Shown here piece by piece: positions 7,769 to 16,798 of a DNA stretch of 64,000 nucleotides. The translations under genes and the position numbers were made by a program. The notes under the pieces were generated by a model. The model ran no database searches. It had not been told where the DNA came from and saw nothing but the letters and a program-made list of their open reading frames with translations. The DNA lies in the NCBI GenBank assembly GCA_050015275.1, contig JBEKBS010000008.1, forward strand, positions 1-64,000, given 5' to 3'. The stretch comes from DATKJS01 sp050015275 (GTDB lineage Bacteria; Acidobacteriota; Aminicenantia; Aminicenantales; Saccharicenantaceae). Each line of letters starts with the position of its first letter. Within the stretch, counting starts at the first letter, position 1.

Positions 7769-10700
7769 GCTCCCTCCCTGTGAGAAGCGAAGCGGCGGAC
7801 AAGCCTCCGCCGGGCCGCCGCCAGACGTAGCCGGAAGCGGTCAAGATAGAGATAGACTACGGGCGTTGTGAACAGCGTCAGCATCTGGCTGAAGATGAGC
7901 CCGCCGACGATCGCAATGCCCAGCGGCCGGCGCAGCTCCGACCCCGTGCCGCCGCCAATCGCGAGCGGCAGCCCGCCCAGGAGGGCGGCCATGGTCGTCA
8001 TGGTGATCGGGCGGAACCGGAGCAGGCACGCCTGGAAGATCGCTTCCTCGGGTTTCTTCTTCTCAGCCCGCTCGGCGTCGATGGCGAAATCGATCATCAG
8101 GATCGCGTTTTTCTTGACGATGCCGATGAGCAGGATGATGCCGATTAGGGCGATGACCGAAAGCTCGGTCCGGAATAAAAGCAGCGCCAGGAGCGCGCCG
8201 ACTCCGGCCGAGGGCAGCGTCGAGAGGATCGTCACCGGGTGGATCAGGCTTTCGTAAAGGATGCCGAGCACGATGTAAACGGCTAGGAGCGCCGCGAGGA
8301 TCAGGAGATTTTCGTTGGCGAGCGACGACTGAAACGCCTGGGCCGTCCCCTGGAAACTGCCGCGGATGCTGGCCGGCAGACGGAGATCCGCTTCGGTGCG
8401 CGTGATCGCGTCCATGGCCGTCCCGAGCGCCATGCCGACGGGCAAGTTGAAAGAAATCGTCACCGAGGGGAACTGCCCCTGGTGGTTGACCGTCAAGGGG
8501 GCCGTCCTGGGCTCGAAACGGGTGAAGGCCGCGAGCGGCACGAGGCCGGAATTCGAGGTCGGGACGTAGATGAGTTTGAGGCCTTCAGGGTTCTGCCAGT
8601 ACTTCGGCTCGACCTCCATGACCACATGATACTGGTTCAGCGCCGTATAGATGGTCGAGACCTGACGCTGGCCGAAGGCGTCATAAAGATAGTCGTCCAT
8701 CATCTGCGGCGTGATGCCGAGCCGGGAGGCCGTGGTGCGGTCGATAGTCAGCTCGGCCTCGAGCCCTTTGTTCTGTTGGTCGCTGTTGACGTCGGTGAGT
8801 TCTTTGAGGAGGCGCAGCTTCTCATAGACACGGGGCGCCCACCTGAACAGCTCGTCCGGGTTATCGCCCCGGAGTGTGTATTGATACTGGGCCGCACCGA
8901 AACGGCCGCCGACGCGCAGGTCCTGGTTCGACTGCAAGTAGAGCGTGGCTCCGGGGACATGAGAGAGTTTCCCGCGCAGGCGTGCGATGACCTGGTCGGC
9001 CGTCACGTCGCGCTCCTCCTTGGGTTTCAGGCTCATGAACGTCCGGCCCGAATTGACGGTGCCGCCGCCGAGGAATCCAGCGACATTCTCGACGGCGGGG
9101 TCACTGGTCACCGTATCGACGAACTCGGTGAGCCGCCTCCGCTGAGCTTGGAACGACGTGTCCTGGTCCGCGATGATCGAACCCGTTAAACGGCTTGTGT
9201 CCTGCTGGGGGAAGAAACCCTTCGGGATCTTGACGTACAGGAAGATTGTTGCAGCCATTGTGATCAGGGTCACGGCCAGAGTCAGGGGTTGGTGGCGGAG
9301 GACCCAGCCGAGCGCCCGTTCATAGCCGCGGAGAATCGCGGCGAACCAACGCTCGCTCGCCCGGAACAGCCGCCCGCCGCGGTCCTGGCTATGCGGCTTG
9401 AGGAGCTTGGCGCACATCATCGGCGTCGCCGTCAGCGATACGACGAGGGAGACGCCGATGGCGATCGACAGAGTGACGGCGAACTCCCGGAAAAGGCGCC
9501 CGACGATGCCGCCCATGAGCAGGATGGGAATGAAGACGGCGATGAGCGACAGGCTGATCGAAAGGACCGTGAACCCGATCTCCTCGGCGCCCTTCAAAGC
9601 GGCGGCCATCGGCGACATGCCGGCCTCGAGGTGCCTGGTGATATTCTCGATGACGACGATGGCGTCGTCGACCACGAACCCGGTCGCGATCGTCATGGCC
9701 ATGAGCGACAGGTTGTCGATGCTGTACCGCAGGAGATACATCACGCCGAGAGTCCCGATCAGGGAGATCGGCACGGCGATGCTCGGGATGAACGTCGAAC
9801 GCACGCTCCGGAGGAAAAGGAAGACGACCAGGATGACCAGGCTGAGGGCGATGAGGAGCGTGATCTTGACGTCCCGGACCGAGGCCCGGATCGTCCGCGT
9901 GGCGTCGATGAGAACCGACAGGTCGATGGTCGGCGGGATCATGGCCCGGAGCTGTGGCAGGACGGCCCGGACGCCCTCCACGGTGGCGATGATATTGGCG
10001 CCCGGCTGGCGGGAAATGATCATGATAATGGCGGGCTTGCCGTTCGCCAGACCGGCCGTGCGAATGTCCTCGACGGAATCGGTGACGTTAGCGACATCCG
10101 CCAGCCGGACCGCGGCGCCGTCGCGGAAGCTGACGATGAGCGGCCGGTACTCGGCCGCGAGCCGGAGCTGGTCCGTCGTCGACAGGGACCAGACCTGATT
10201 GATGCCGGCGACCTCGCCCTTGGGCCGGTTGGCATTGGCCGACGCGAGCGACGCCCGGATGTCCTCAAGCCCGAGCCCGGTGCTGTTCAAGGCCACCGGG
10301 TTGATGTCGACACGGACCGCCGGGAGGGCGCCGCCGCCGACCGTGACCTGTCCCACTCCGGGGACCTGGGCCAGCTTCTGTTGCAGGACGGACGAGGCGA
10401 TATCGTACATCCGCGCGCGTTCGACCACTTCGGAGGAGAGCGACAGGAGCATGATCGGCGCGTCCGCCGGGTTGACTTTGCGGTAGCCGGGGTTGCTGGG
10501 GAGGTTCTTCGGAAGCTGGCCCCGGGCGGCGTTGATGGCGGCCTGGACATCCCTGGCGGCGGCGTCGATATTGCGGTTGAGGTCGAATTGGAGGGTGATA
10601 CTGGTCGAGCCGAGACCGCTCGACGAGGTCATCTCCGTGATCCCGGCTATCCGGCCGAATTGTCGCTCGAGAGGCGTTGCGACGGACGAGGCCATCGTCT

Positions 10701-10869
10701 CGGGGCTGGCCCCCGGAAGTCCCGCAAAAATGCTGATCGTCGGAAAGTCGACTAGGGGGAGCGGCGAGACCGGCAGGAACTTATACCCGACCGCGCCGGC
10801 CAAGGCGATGGCGATGAGCATCAAGGTCGTCGCCACCGGGCGGCGGATGAACGGCGCGGAGATATTCAC
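7765..10869 (-). CDS. mdtC: RND multidrug efflux permease (MdtC-like)
   Basis: 1034 aa, full length for HAE1-type RND permeases. It exports drugs or other amphiphiles using the proton gradient in a tripartite envelope pump. The N-terminal helix is followed by GLPGASPETMASSVATPLE, the proton-relay Asp pair lies in ATGFVVDDAIVVIENI and the relay Lys in LIGIVKKNAILMIDFA. Porter-domain landmarks include PKGFFPQQDTSRLTG. It is the second of two distinct permeases in the operon, the arrangement known for MdtBC heterotrimers. It overlaps both neighbours by 4 nt. Confidence 0.93.
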   Translation of the reverse strand: MNISAPFIRRPVATTLMLIAIALAGAVGYKFLPVSPLPLVDFPTISIFAGLPGASPETMASSVATPLERQFGRIAGITEMTSSSGLGSTSITLQFDLNRNIDAAARDVQAAINAARGQLPKNLPSNPGYRKVNPADAPIMLLSLSSEVVERARMYDIASSVLQQKLAQVPGVGQVTVGGGALPAVRVDINPVALNSTGLGLEDIRASLASANANRPKGEVAGINQVWSLSTTDQLRLAAEYRPLIVSFRDGAAVRLADVANVTDSVEDIRTAGLANGKPAIIMIISRQPGANIIATVEGVRAVLPQLRAMIPPTIDLSVLIDATRTIRASVRDVKITLLIALSLVILVVFLFLRSVRSTFIPSIAVPISLIGTLGVMYLLRYSIDNLSLMAMTIATGFVVDDAIVVIENITRHLEAGMSPMAAALKGAEEIGFTVLSISLSLIAVFIPILLMGGIVGRLFREFAVTLSIAIGVSLVVSLTATPMMCAKLLKPHSQDRGGRLFRASERWFAAILRGYERALGWVLRHQPLTLAVTLITMAATIFLYVKIPKGFFPQQDTSRLTGSIIADQDTSFQAQRRRLTEFVDTVTSDPAVENVAGFLGGGTVNSGRTFMSLKPKEERDVTADQVIARLRGKLSHVPGATLYLQSNQDLRVGGRFGAAQYQYTLRGDNPDELFRWAPRVYEKLRLLKELTDVNSDQQNKGLEAELTIDRTTASRLGITPQMMDDYLYDAFGQRQVSTIYTALNQYHVVMEVEPKYWQNPEGLKLIYVPTSNSGLVPLAAFTRFEPRTAPLTVNHQGQFPSVTISFNLPVGMALGTAMDAITRTEADLRLPASIRGSFQGTAQAFQSSLANENLLILAALLAVYIVLGILYESLIHPVTILSTLPSAGVGALLALLLFRTELSVIALIGIILLIGIVKKNAILMIDFAIDAERAEKKKPEEAIFQACLLRFRPITMTTMAALLGGLPLAIGGGTGSELRRPLGIAIVGGLIFSQMLTLFTTPVVYLYLDRFRLRLAAARRRLVRRFASHREGA

Positions 10870-13800
10870 GCCCCGTCCCCCCGCGGATGCCCGGCTGAAT
10901 TGCGCTTCCCCGCTCCCGTGACGCGCTGGGACAGGCGGTCAAAGGCGAGGTAGATCACCGGCGTCGTGTACAAGGTCAACATCTGGCTAAAGATCAGGCC
11001 GCCGACGATGGCGATACCCAGAGGATGCCGGAGCTCCGACCCGATTCCCGAACCCACGGCCAGGGGAACGCCGGCCAGCAGCGCCGCCATCGTCGTCATC
11101 AGGATCGGCCGGAACCGCAGGAGCGCGGCCTGGTGGATGGCGGCGAGGGCGGGCTTGCCTTCCTGGCGCTGGGCGTCAAGGGCGAAGTCGATCATCATGA
11201 TGGCATTCTTCGCGACGATGCCGATGAGGAGGATGATCCCGATGAGGGAGATGACGGAAAAGTCCGTGCGGAAAAGCATCAGGGACAGCAGCGCCCCGAT
11301 CCCGGCCGAGGGCAGAGTGGAGAGGATCGTCACCGGATGGATATAGCTCTCATAGAGCACGCCGAGGAGGATGTAGACGGTGATGATGGCGGCGAGGAGC
11401 AGGAACGGCGTGTTCACCATCGAGGCCCGGAAGGCCTGGGCCGTGCCCTGGAAACCCCGCTGAATGCTCAACGGGAGGCCGACCTCGAGGGCCGCTTTAT
11501 CGACGGCCCGCACGGCTTCGCCCAGCGAGGCGTTGGGGGCAAGGTTGAAGGAGACGGTGACCACCGGGAACTGCCCCTGGTGGTTCACGGCCAGCGGGAC
11601 GTTGGAGACCCGAACGTCGGCGAACGAGCCCAGCGGGACGGATCCGCCGCCGCCGGACCTCAGACGGACGCGTTCGAGGTCCTCCGGCTGCTTTTGAAAT
11701 TCCGGCTGGGTCTCGAGGACGACGCGGTATTGGTTGAGCTCCGTGAACATGATGGAGACTTGCCGCTGCCCGTAGGAATCGTAGAGCGCGTCGTCGAGCA
11801 TCTGAGGCGTGATGCCGAGCCGCGAGGCGGTCGTGCGGTCGAGCGTCAGATGGGCTTCGAGCCCTTCGGTCTGCTGGTCGCTGGCCACGTCGCGGAGCTC
11901 CGGGAGGGTCCGCAGGCGCGTGACAAAGCGGGGCGCCCAGGCGGCGAGTTCCCGGGCATCGGGGTCCTCGAGGCTATATTGGAATTGTGTGCGGCTGACG
12001 CGGTCTTCCACGGTCAGCTCCTGGACCGGCTGCATGAAAAGCGTGATGCCTGCGACCTCCGCCAGCCGCGGTTGCAGGCGCCGGATGATCTCGCTTGAGC
12101 TCGCCTTCCTCCTCCCTAGAGGGACGAGGTTGATCTGGATGCGCCCGCTATTGACCGTGGTATTGGTGCCGTCGATGCCGATGAACGAGGAGAGACTTTC
12201 GATCGCCGGGTCCTTGAGGATCATCTGGGCCAGGGCCTGCTGCCGCTCGGCCATGGCTGCGAAGGAGACCGTCTGCGGCGCCTCGGAGATGCCCAGGATG
12301 ACTCCCGTATCCTGCACGGGGAAGAACCCTTTGGGGATCACGAAATAGAGCACGACGGTCAGCACGAGCGTCCCCACGGCCACGACGAGCGTCTCCCTCC
12401 GGTGCCGGAGCACCCAGGTCAGCGTCCGGTCATAGAATTTGATGACCTGGTCGAACGCATGCTGGGAGGTCCGGTAGAAACGGCTCCGTTCCGACTCCGG
12501 CTTGGTCCGCAAGAGCTTGCTGCACATCATCGGCGTCAGGGTCAGGGAGACGGCCATGGAGATGAGAATGGTCACCGACAGAGTGACGGCGAACTCGCGG
12601 AAGAGACGGCCGACGACATCGCCCATGAACAGGAGCGGGATGAGCACGGCGATCAGCGAGACCGTCAGGGACATGATGGTGAAGCCGATCTGTTCCGAAC
12701 CCTGGAGGGCCGCCTTGAGCGGGGGGACGCCCTGTTCGATGTAGCGGGAGATGTTTTCGATCATTACGATGGCATCGTCGACGACGAAACCGGTCGCGAT
12801 CGTCAGGGCCATCAAGGTCAGGTTGTTCAGGCTGAAGCCGAGAAGATAGATGACTCCGAACGTGCCGACGAGAGAGAGCGGCACGGCGACGCTCGGGATC
12901 ACCGTCCCTGCGGCCGTGCGCAGGAAAAGGAAGATGACCGTGACGACGAGGGCGATCGTCAGCAGGAGCTCGAATTCGACATCGCGGACCGAGGCCCGGA
13001 TCGTCGTCGTGCGGTCGGTCAGGATCGAAACCTTCACCGAGGAGGGCAGCGAGGCCCGGAGCTGCGGCAGCAGCCGCTTGATGCGGTCGGCGACGGAAAT
13101 GATGTTGGCGCCGGGCTGGCGCTGGATGTTGACGATGACCGCCGGCACCCGGTTCATCCAGGCGGCCTGCTTCACGTTCTCGGCGGCGTCGATGACCTTG
13201 GCCACATCGGAGAGCCGGACCGGCGCCCCGTTGCGGTAGGCGATGACGAGCGGGCGATAGTCCGCGCTCGTGAGGAGTTGGTCATTCGCCCAGATCGTAT
13301 ACGCCTGCAGCTGACCGTCGAAGGAGCCCTTGGCCTGGTTGACGTTCGCCTTAGCGATGGCGCTCCGGACATCCTCCATGGTGAGCCCGAGCGACGAGAG
13401 CGCGACGGGATTGACCTGGACGCGGACGGCGGGCTTCTGGCCGCCGCTGATGCTGACGAGACCGACTCCGGGCAGCTGCGCGATTTTCTGGGCGAACCGC
13501 GTGTCCGCGTAATCCTCAACCTTGGAGAGGGCCAGGGTGTCTGACGTGAGCGCCAGGGTCAGGATCGGCGCGTCGGCAGGGTTGATCTTGCTGTAGATCG
13601 GCGGGTTCGGCAAGTCGTCCGGGAGGTAGGTCCCGGCCGCATTGATCGCGGCCTGAACCTCCTGCTCCGCGACATCGATGTTCAAGTCCAGGACGAATTG
13701 GAGCGTGATGAGCGAGCTCCCGGAGGAGCTCGTCGACGTCATCTGGTTCAGACCGGGCATCTGCCCGAACTGGCGTTCAAGGGGCGCCGTCACGGCCGAG

Positions 13801-13979
13801 GCCATGACGTCGGGGCTCGCCCCCGGGTAGAATGTCACGACCTGGATCGTGGGATAGTCCACTTGGGGCAGCGCCGAGACCGGGAGCTGCCGGAAGCCGA
13901 TGGCTCCGGCGATGAGCAACCCCACCATCAGGAGAGAGGTCGCGATCGGCCGTTGGATAAAAGGCCGGGAGGGGTTCAT
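10866..13979 (-). CDS. mdtB: RND multidrug efflux permease (MdtB-like)
   Basis: 1037 aa. It is a paralogue of the next gene with the same signatures: FYPGASPDVMASAVTAPLE, ATGFVVDDAIVMIENIS (proton-relay Asp pair), IPKGFFPVQDTGVILG and LIGIVAKNAIMMIDFA (relay Lys). Gene order adaptor, permease, permease, outer-membrane duct equals mdtA-mdtB-mdtC plus a NodT-type duct. The two permeases probably assemble together. Substrate cannot be inferred. The start overlaps the adaptor stop by 4 nt. Confidence 0.93.
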   Translation of the reverse strand: MNPSRPFIQRPIATSLLMVGLLIAGAIGFRQLPVSALPQVDYPTIQVVTFYPGASPDVMASAVTAPLERQFGQMPGLNQMTSTSSSGSSLITLQFVLDLNIDVAEQEVQAAINAAGTYLPDDLPNPPIYSKINPADAPILTLALTSDTLALSKVEDYADTRFAQKIAQLPGVGLVSISGGQKPAVRVQVNPVALSSLGLTMEDVRSAIAKANVNQAKGSFDGQLQAYTIWANDQLLTSADYRPLVIAYRNGAPVRLSDVAKVIDAAENVKQAAWMNRVPAVIVNIQRQPGANIISVADRIKRLLPQLRASLPSSVKVSILTDRTTTIRASVRDVEFELLLTIALVVTVIFLFLRTAAGTVIPSVAVPLSLVGTFGVIYLLGFSLNNLTLMALTIATGFVVDDAIVMIENISRYIEQGVPPLKAALQGSEQIGFTIMSLTVSLIAVLIPLLFMGDVVGRLFREFAVTLSVTILISMAVSLTLTPMMCSKLLRTKPESERSRFYRTSQHAFDQVIKFYDRTLTWVLRHRRETLVVAVGTLVLTVVLYFVIPKGFFPVQDTGVILGISEAPQTVSFAAMAERQQALAQMILKDPAIESLSSFIGIDGTNTTVNSGRIQINLVPLGRRKASSSEIIRRLQPRLAEVAGITLFMQPVQELTVEDRVSRTQFQYSLEDPDARELAAWAPRFVTRLRTLPELRDVASDQQTEGLEAHLTLDRTTASRLGITPQMLDDALYDSYGQRQVSIMFTELNQYRVVLETQPEFQKQPEDLERVRLRSGGGGSVPLGSFADVRVSNVPLAVNHQGQFPVVTVSFNLAPNASLGEAVRAVDKAALEVGLPLSIQRGFQGTAQAFRASMVNTPFLLLAAIITVYILLGVLYESYIHPVTILSTLPSAGIGALLSLMLFRTDFSVISLIGIILLIGIVAKNAIMMIDFALDAQRQEGKPALAAIHQAALLRFRPILMTTMAALLAGVPLAVGSGIGSELRHPLGIAIVGGLIFSQMLTLYTTPVIYLAFDRLSQRVTGAGKRNSAGHPRGDGA

Positions 13980-15235
13980 GAGGAACGTTTCCTGGGGGCG
14001 GCGCCGCTTTCGGCACCGGCCATCGCGACCCGGGTTCCTGACTGGAGCTTGTCGACGCCGTCGATGACGACCGTTTCCCCGGCCGAAATCCCGGAACGGA
14101 TCGAGGTGTCATCGCCCTCCGTGCGCTGCACGTCGACGTTGCGGATCTCGACGGTCTGGTCCGACTTGACGACGTAGACGTACGTGGACTGGGAAGGGCC
14201 GCGCTGGAGCGCGGCGGTCGGCACAATCACCGTGCCGTGGAGAGTGTCGACGAGGAGCTTGACATCGATCGCCTGGTTCGGGTAGAGCGCGTAGTCCTCA
14301 TTGGGGAAGAGGGCCTTGATCCGGACCGTGTTCGTGCTCAGATCGACCTGGTTGTCGACCGCCAGCACGGAACCGACGGCGAGCTGGCGAGTGATATCCT
14401 GGTCCCAGGCCTCGACGGGGAGCTTGTTCCCGGCCCGGAGCCGCTGCAGGACCTGCGGCAGAGCGGGGGCGGGGATGGTGAAGACGGCGCTGATCGGCTG
14501 CTGCTGGGTGATGACCACGAGCCCGCCGGCGTCGGCGGCATGGACGATATTCCCGGGGTCAACCAGCCGGAGGCCGACATTGCCCGAGATGGGCGCCGTG
14601 ATGCGGCAGTAGATGAGGTTGAGATTGGCGCTGTCGACCTGGGCTTGGTCACTCTTCAGGTTCGCCTCGTACTGATCGACCAAGGCCGCCTGGGTGTCGA
14701 GTTGCTGGCGAGGGATGGAGTTGTCTTGGATCAAGACTCCGTAGCGCTTCAGGTCGAGCCTGGCGTTGGCCAGAGCCGCTTGATCTTTGGCCAGCTGTCC
14801 CTGGGCCTGGTGAAGCTGGACTTCGAAGGGGCGCGGATCGAGCATCGCCAGAAGGTCTCCCTCCCGGACGAGTTGCCCTTCACGATAGGCCACGTTGATG
14901 AGCTGGCCGTCCACCCGGGTCCGGACGGTGACGGTCTTGAGGGGCATGACCGTGCCGACGCAATTGTTGATGTAGACCCCGAGGTCCGCGATCTTGGCGA
15001 CGGCCCCGGTCACCGGGACCGCGCGCGCCGCCGCGTCGCGTCCGGCCCCGAGGTTTTTCGAGGACTGGCCGGAAAGCGATCGCCTCCATAGGAAGGATCC
15101 TACGAGAACGATCGCGACCAACCCCAGGACCCACGGCCAGCGGCGGCGTCTGGGCGCTTGCGGTTCGGCTTCGTTGACGTCCATCAAAGAGTTCGATGGA
15201 CTGTCGCCTGGGGAATTGTTCTTTTGGGAGTTCAT
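13976..15235 (-). CDS. mdtA: Membrane-fusion adaptor of the RND pump (MdtA-like)
   Basis: 419 aa from the ATG at 15235, chosen because GGAGGC lies 7 nt upstream; an in-frame codon at 15286 has no such site. Residues about 34-51 form one membrane anchor after a basic RRRR stretch. Then follow the barrel-sandwich lipoyl halves (TVRTRVDGQLINVAYREGQ and RITAPISGNVGLRLVDPG) flanking an alpha-hairpin with HQAQGQLAKDQAAL, a beta-barrel, and a C-terminal membrane-proximal domain. It bridges the inner-membrane permeases to the duct and is first in the operon, behind a long leader. Confidence 0.92.
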   Translation of the reverse strand: MNSQKNNSPGDSPSNSLMDVNEAEPQAPRRRRWPWVLGLVAIVLVGSFLWRRSLSGQSSKNLGAGRDAAARAVPVTGAVAKIADLGVYINNCVGTVMPLKTVTVRTRVDGQLINVAYREGQLVREGDLLAMLDPRPFEVQLHQAQGQLAKDQAALANARLDLKRYGVLIQDNSIPRQQLDTQAALVDQYEANLKSDQAQVDSANLNLIYCRITAPISGNVGLRLVDPGNIVHAADAGGLVVITQQQPISAVFTIPAPALPQVLQRLRAGNKLPVEAWDQDITRQLAVGSVLAVDNQVDLSTNTVRIKALFPNEDYALYPNQAIDVKLLVDTLHGTVIVPTAALQRGPSQSTYVYVVKSDQTVEIRNVDVQRTEGDDTSIRSGISAGETVVIDGVDKLQSGTRVAMAGAESGAAPRKRSS

Positions 15236-15348
15236 TGATCGTGCCTCCGAGCGAAACCCGGGAGCGGCCCGGGCGCTTTGCCTCATATGCTTATTTGGAC
15301 TATGGCCACCCGTCTTAATCGAATCCGGCCTGCCTACACAAAGACAAA

Positions 15349-15378
15349 ATTATATTCCCTGAGGCGCGGTCCTGTCAA
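15349..15378 (-). promoter_or_regulatory. Strong sigma-70 promoter of the RND efflux operon
   Basis: Reading the minus strand: TTGACA (15378-15373), 18 nt, TATAAT (15354-15349), both consensus hexamers. Predicted start near 15342 gives a leader of about 106 nt before the adaptor ATG at 15235. No regulator gene is adjacent. Confidence 0.65.
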
Positions 15379-15664
15379 GAATCTGAACTCGTCCACTCCG
15401 GCGGAAAGTTTTTGGGGGAGCTTCTTTTCCGCAAGGCCGTGGGCCGTTCTATGAGCGCATCCTGGGGCCTCAACAAAACCTTCCGAATCAGAAGAGAAGC
15501 TGTCCTCGGAAAAGGACAGAGGGCCGGTCTCAATGTTCGAAAGTCCCTCCCCTCCCGCCGGCCTGAAAGCCACAGGCAGGAGGGCGCTTAATAACCTGAA
15601 ATTAAATAATTTATGCGCATTTCCGGGACTCCCAAAGCGGCCTATCAACCTCCGGAACGTTTTC

Positions 15665-15681
15665 TTGGTATGGTTCTTGCT
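15665..15681 (+). promoter_or_regulatory. Candidate sigma-54 promoter of the lipoprotein gene
   Basis: TTGGTATGGTTCTTGCT fits the YTGGCACGrNNNTTGCW consensus with two mismatches; the key GG (-24) and GC (-12) are present at the right spacing. A start near 15692 gives a 40-nt leader to the ATG at 15732. No sigma-54 activator gene is visible nearby. Confidence 0.35.
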
Positions 15682-15731
15682 TTATGGTCCATTTGGACGA
15701 CTAAATGAATTGATATCAAGGAGGAGAAACG

Positions 15732-16115
15732 ATGAAAGCAAAGTGGCTGACAATCATATTCTTGGCCGCTCTCACGCTGGGGATCGTGTCCTGCTACCGT
15801 CCTTACGGATACAGTTTCTACCCGGACGTGCCGCGTTTCGCCCCGACCGATCCGGGGGCCGTCGAGCTTCTGAGGCACGAGACGCGGAGAGCCCACATCC
15901 GGCTGGGCGAGGTCTGGATCCGTCCCGACCCCGGGATGAGTCGCGGATATGTCGAGGGAATTCTCCGGGAAAAGGCCGCCCTCATGGGGGCCGACGCCCT
16001 GGTGATCGTCGCCGACAAGTATTTCCGCGAAGGCGTCGTCTATAATTATTGGGGCGGGAGAATGCCTGCTTACGAGAGACAGATCGTCGGCGTCGCCATC
16101 CACTATAAAAGATAG
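15732..16115 (+). CDS. Small lipoprotein with a YbjQ-like fold
   Basis: 127 aa with a signal peptide and lipobox LGIVSC (Cys21). The mature part has an extended segment rich in Tyr and Pro (YRPYGYSFYPDVPRF), then IRLGEVWIRP, a helix GILREKAALMGADALVIVAD and a final strand VGVAIHYKR. The GADALVIV element resembles the heavy-metal-binding/YbjQ and DUF4156 group, in which an Ala-Asp-Ala/Asn-Ala turn precedes a strand. AAGGAGGAG lies just upstream of the ATG. Function is unknown; an envelope-associated role is inferred from the lipid anchor. Confidence 0.75.
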   Translation: MKAKWLTIIFLAALTLGIVSCYRPYGYSFYPDVPRFAPTDPGAVELLRHETRRAHIRLGEVWIRPDPGMSRGYVEGILREKAALMGADALVIVADKYFREGVVYNYWGGRMPAYERQIVGVAIHYKR

Positions 16116-16119
16116 CGGG

Positions 16120-16413
16120 CTACCGCCGGAGCCGGACCAGGGTTGCCCCCCATCCACCGGCTGTCGGCTCGGCGTCCTCAAATCCTGCGACGCGCGGATT
16201 CTTCTTGAGCAAGCCGAGAACGATCCCCTTGAGCGTCCCGGTCCCCTTGCCGTGGACAATGCGGAGCTCGGTGATCCCGCGCCGCAGGCATTCCTCGAGG
16301 TACTCGGGAACCAGGTCCCTGACGTCCTTCGGGCTGAAGGTGTGGAGGTCGAGGACGCCGTCGATCGGGATCTCCACGGGCTTGTCGCCGGACCTCGGTG
16401 GTGAAACCTCCAT
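16120..16413 (-). CDS. Smr-domain protein
   Basis: 97 aa, essentially a lone Smr (small MutS-related) domain. The signature LDLHTFSPKDV at residues about 21-31 and the VHGKGTGTLKG loop near residues 52-62 are both present. Smr domains are nucleic-acid nucleases or binding modules; stand-alone copies act in RNA or DNA processing in some bacteria. It converges on the lipoprotein gene with a 4-nt gap and lies upstream of tRNA-Lys on the other strand. The product is too short for MutS2. Confidence 0.83.
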   Translation of the reverse strand: MEVSPPRSGDKPVEIPIDGVLDLHTFSPKDVRDLVPEYLEECLRRGITELRIVHGKGTGTLKGIVLGLLKKNPRVAGFEDAEPTAGGWGATLVRLRR

Positions 16414-16484
16414 TGCCTCATTTTAGCACGTTTTCGGGTCCGGCGGCTTGATCGGGGAAGCCCCGGAAGAACGATCTCAAGAGT

Positions 16485-16513
16485 TTGACAAGACGGGTCG
16501 AGTCATCTAAACT
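16485..16513 (+). promoter_or_regulatory. Promoter of tRNA-Lys
   Basis: TTGACA (16485-16490), 17 nt, TAAACT (16508-16513). The predicted start near 16520 is 8 nt before the mature tRNA 5' end. Confidence 0.55.
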
Positions 16514-16527
16514 AGAGAGGATTTTTT

Positions 16528-16600
16528 GGCCCGTTAGCTCAATCGGTAGAGCAGCGGACTCTTAATCCGCGGGTTGTAGGTTCGAGTCCTACACGGGTCA
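16528..16600 (+). tRNA. tRNA-Lys (anticodon CTT)
   Basis: A complete 73-nt cloverleaf. The acceptor arms GGCCCGT and ACGGGTC pair with one G-U, the D arm is GCTC...GAGC, and the anticodon arm is GCGGA-CTCTTAA-TCCGC with anticodon CTT at 16561-16563. The T arm is GTAGG-TTCGAGT-CCTAC. The discriminator is A and no CCA is encoded. It reads AAG codons. Confidence 0.97.
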
Positions 16601-16798
16601 TTTCCCATTTTCCCCTTATAAACGAATGAAGATCGGCTCCTTGCCGGATCCTGCCGGCTCAGCCGCTTTCACCTCTTTTAAGCCGTTTCTAACTGGATTA
16701 TGGTCACAATTCCGTCATATATATAAATTGAGCTTAGGATATCCCTGTTCGAGGGGATGGTTGACTGGCGGAGTTGCCTTCGGCCAAGAATTTGATTT

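Larger units (their letters stand above)
15236..15731. other. Intergenic region between the efflux operon and the YbjQ-like lipoprotein
   Basis: About 496 nt without a convincing gene. It holds the efflux-operon promoter and leader (15236-15378), a 7-bp hairpin (15500-15519, arms CTGTCCT/AGGACAG, no T-run) and a candidate sigma-54 promoter (15665-15681). I see nothing else. Confidence 0.5.

Noticed and set aside
9289..10755. Long plus-strand open frame across the mdtC gene
   Set aside because: Antisense to an RND permease with every signature present; its composition is Asp/Arg/Gly-rich as expected for a GC-rich shadow frame.
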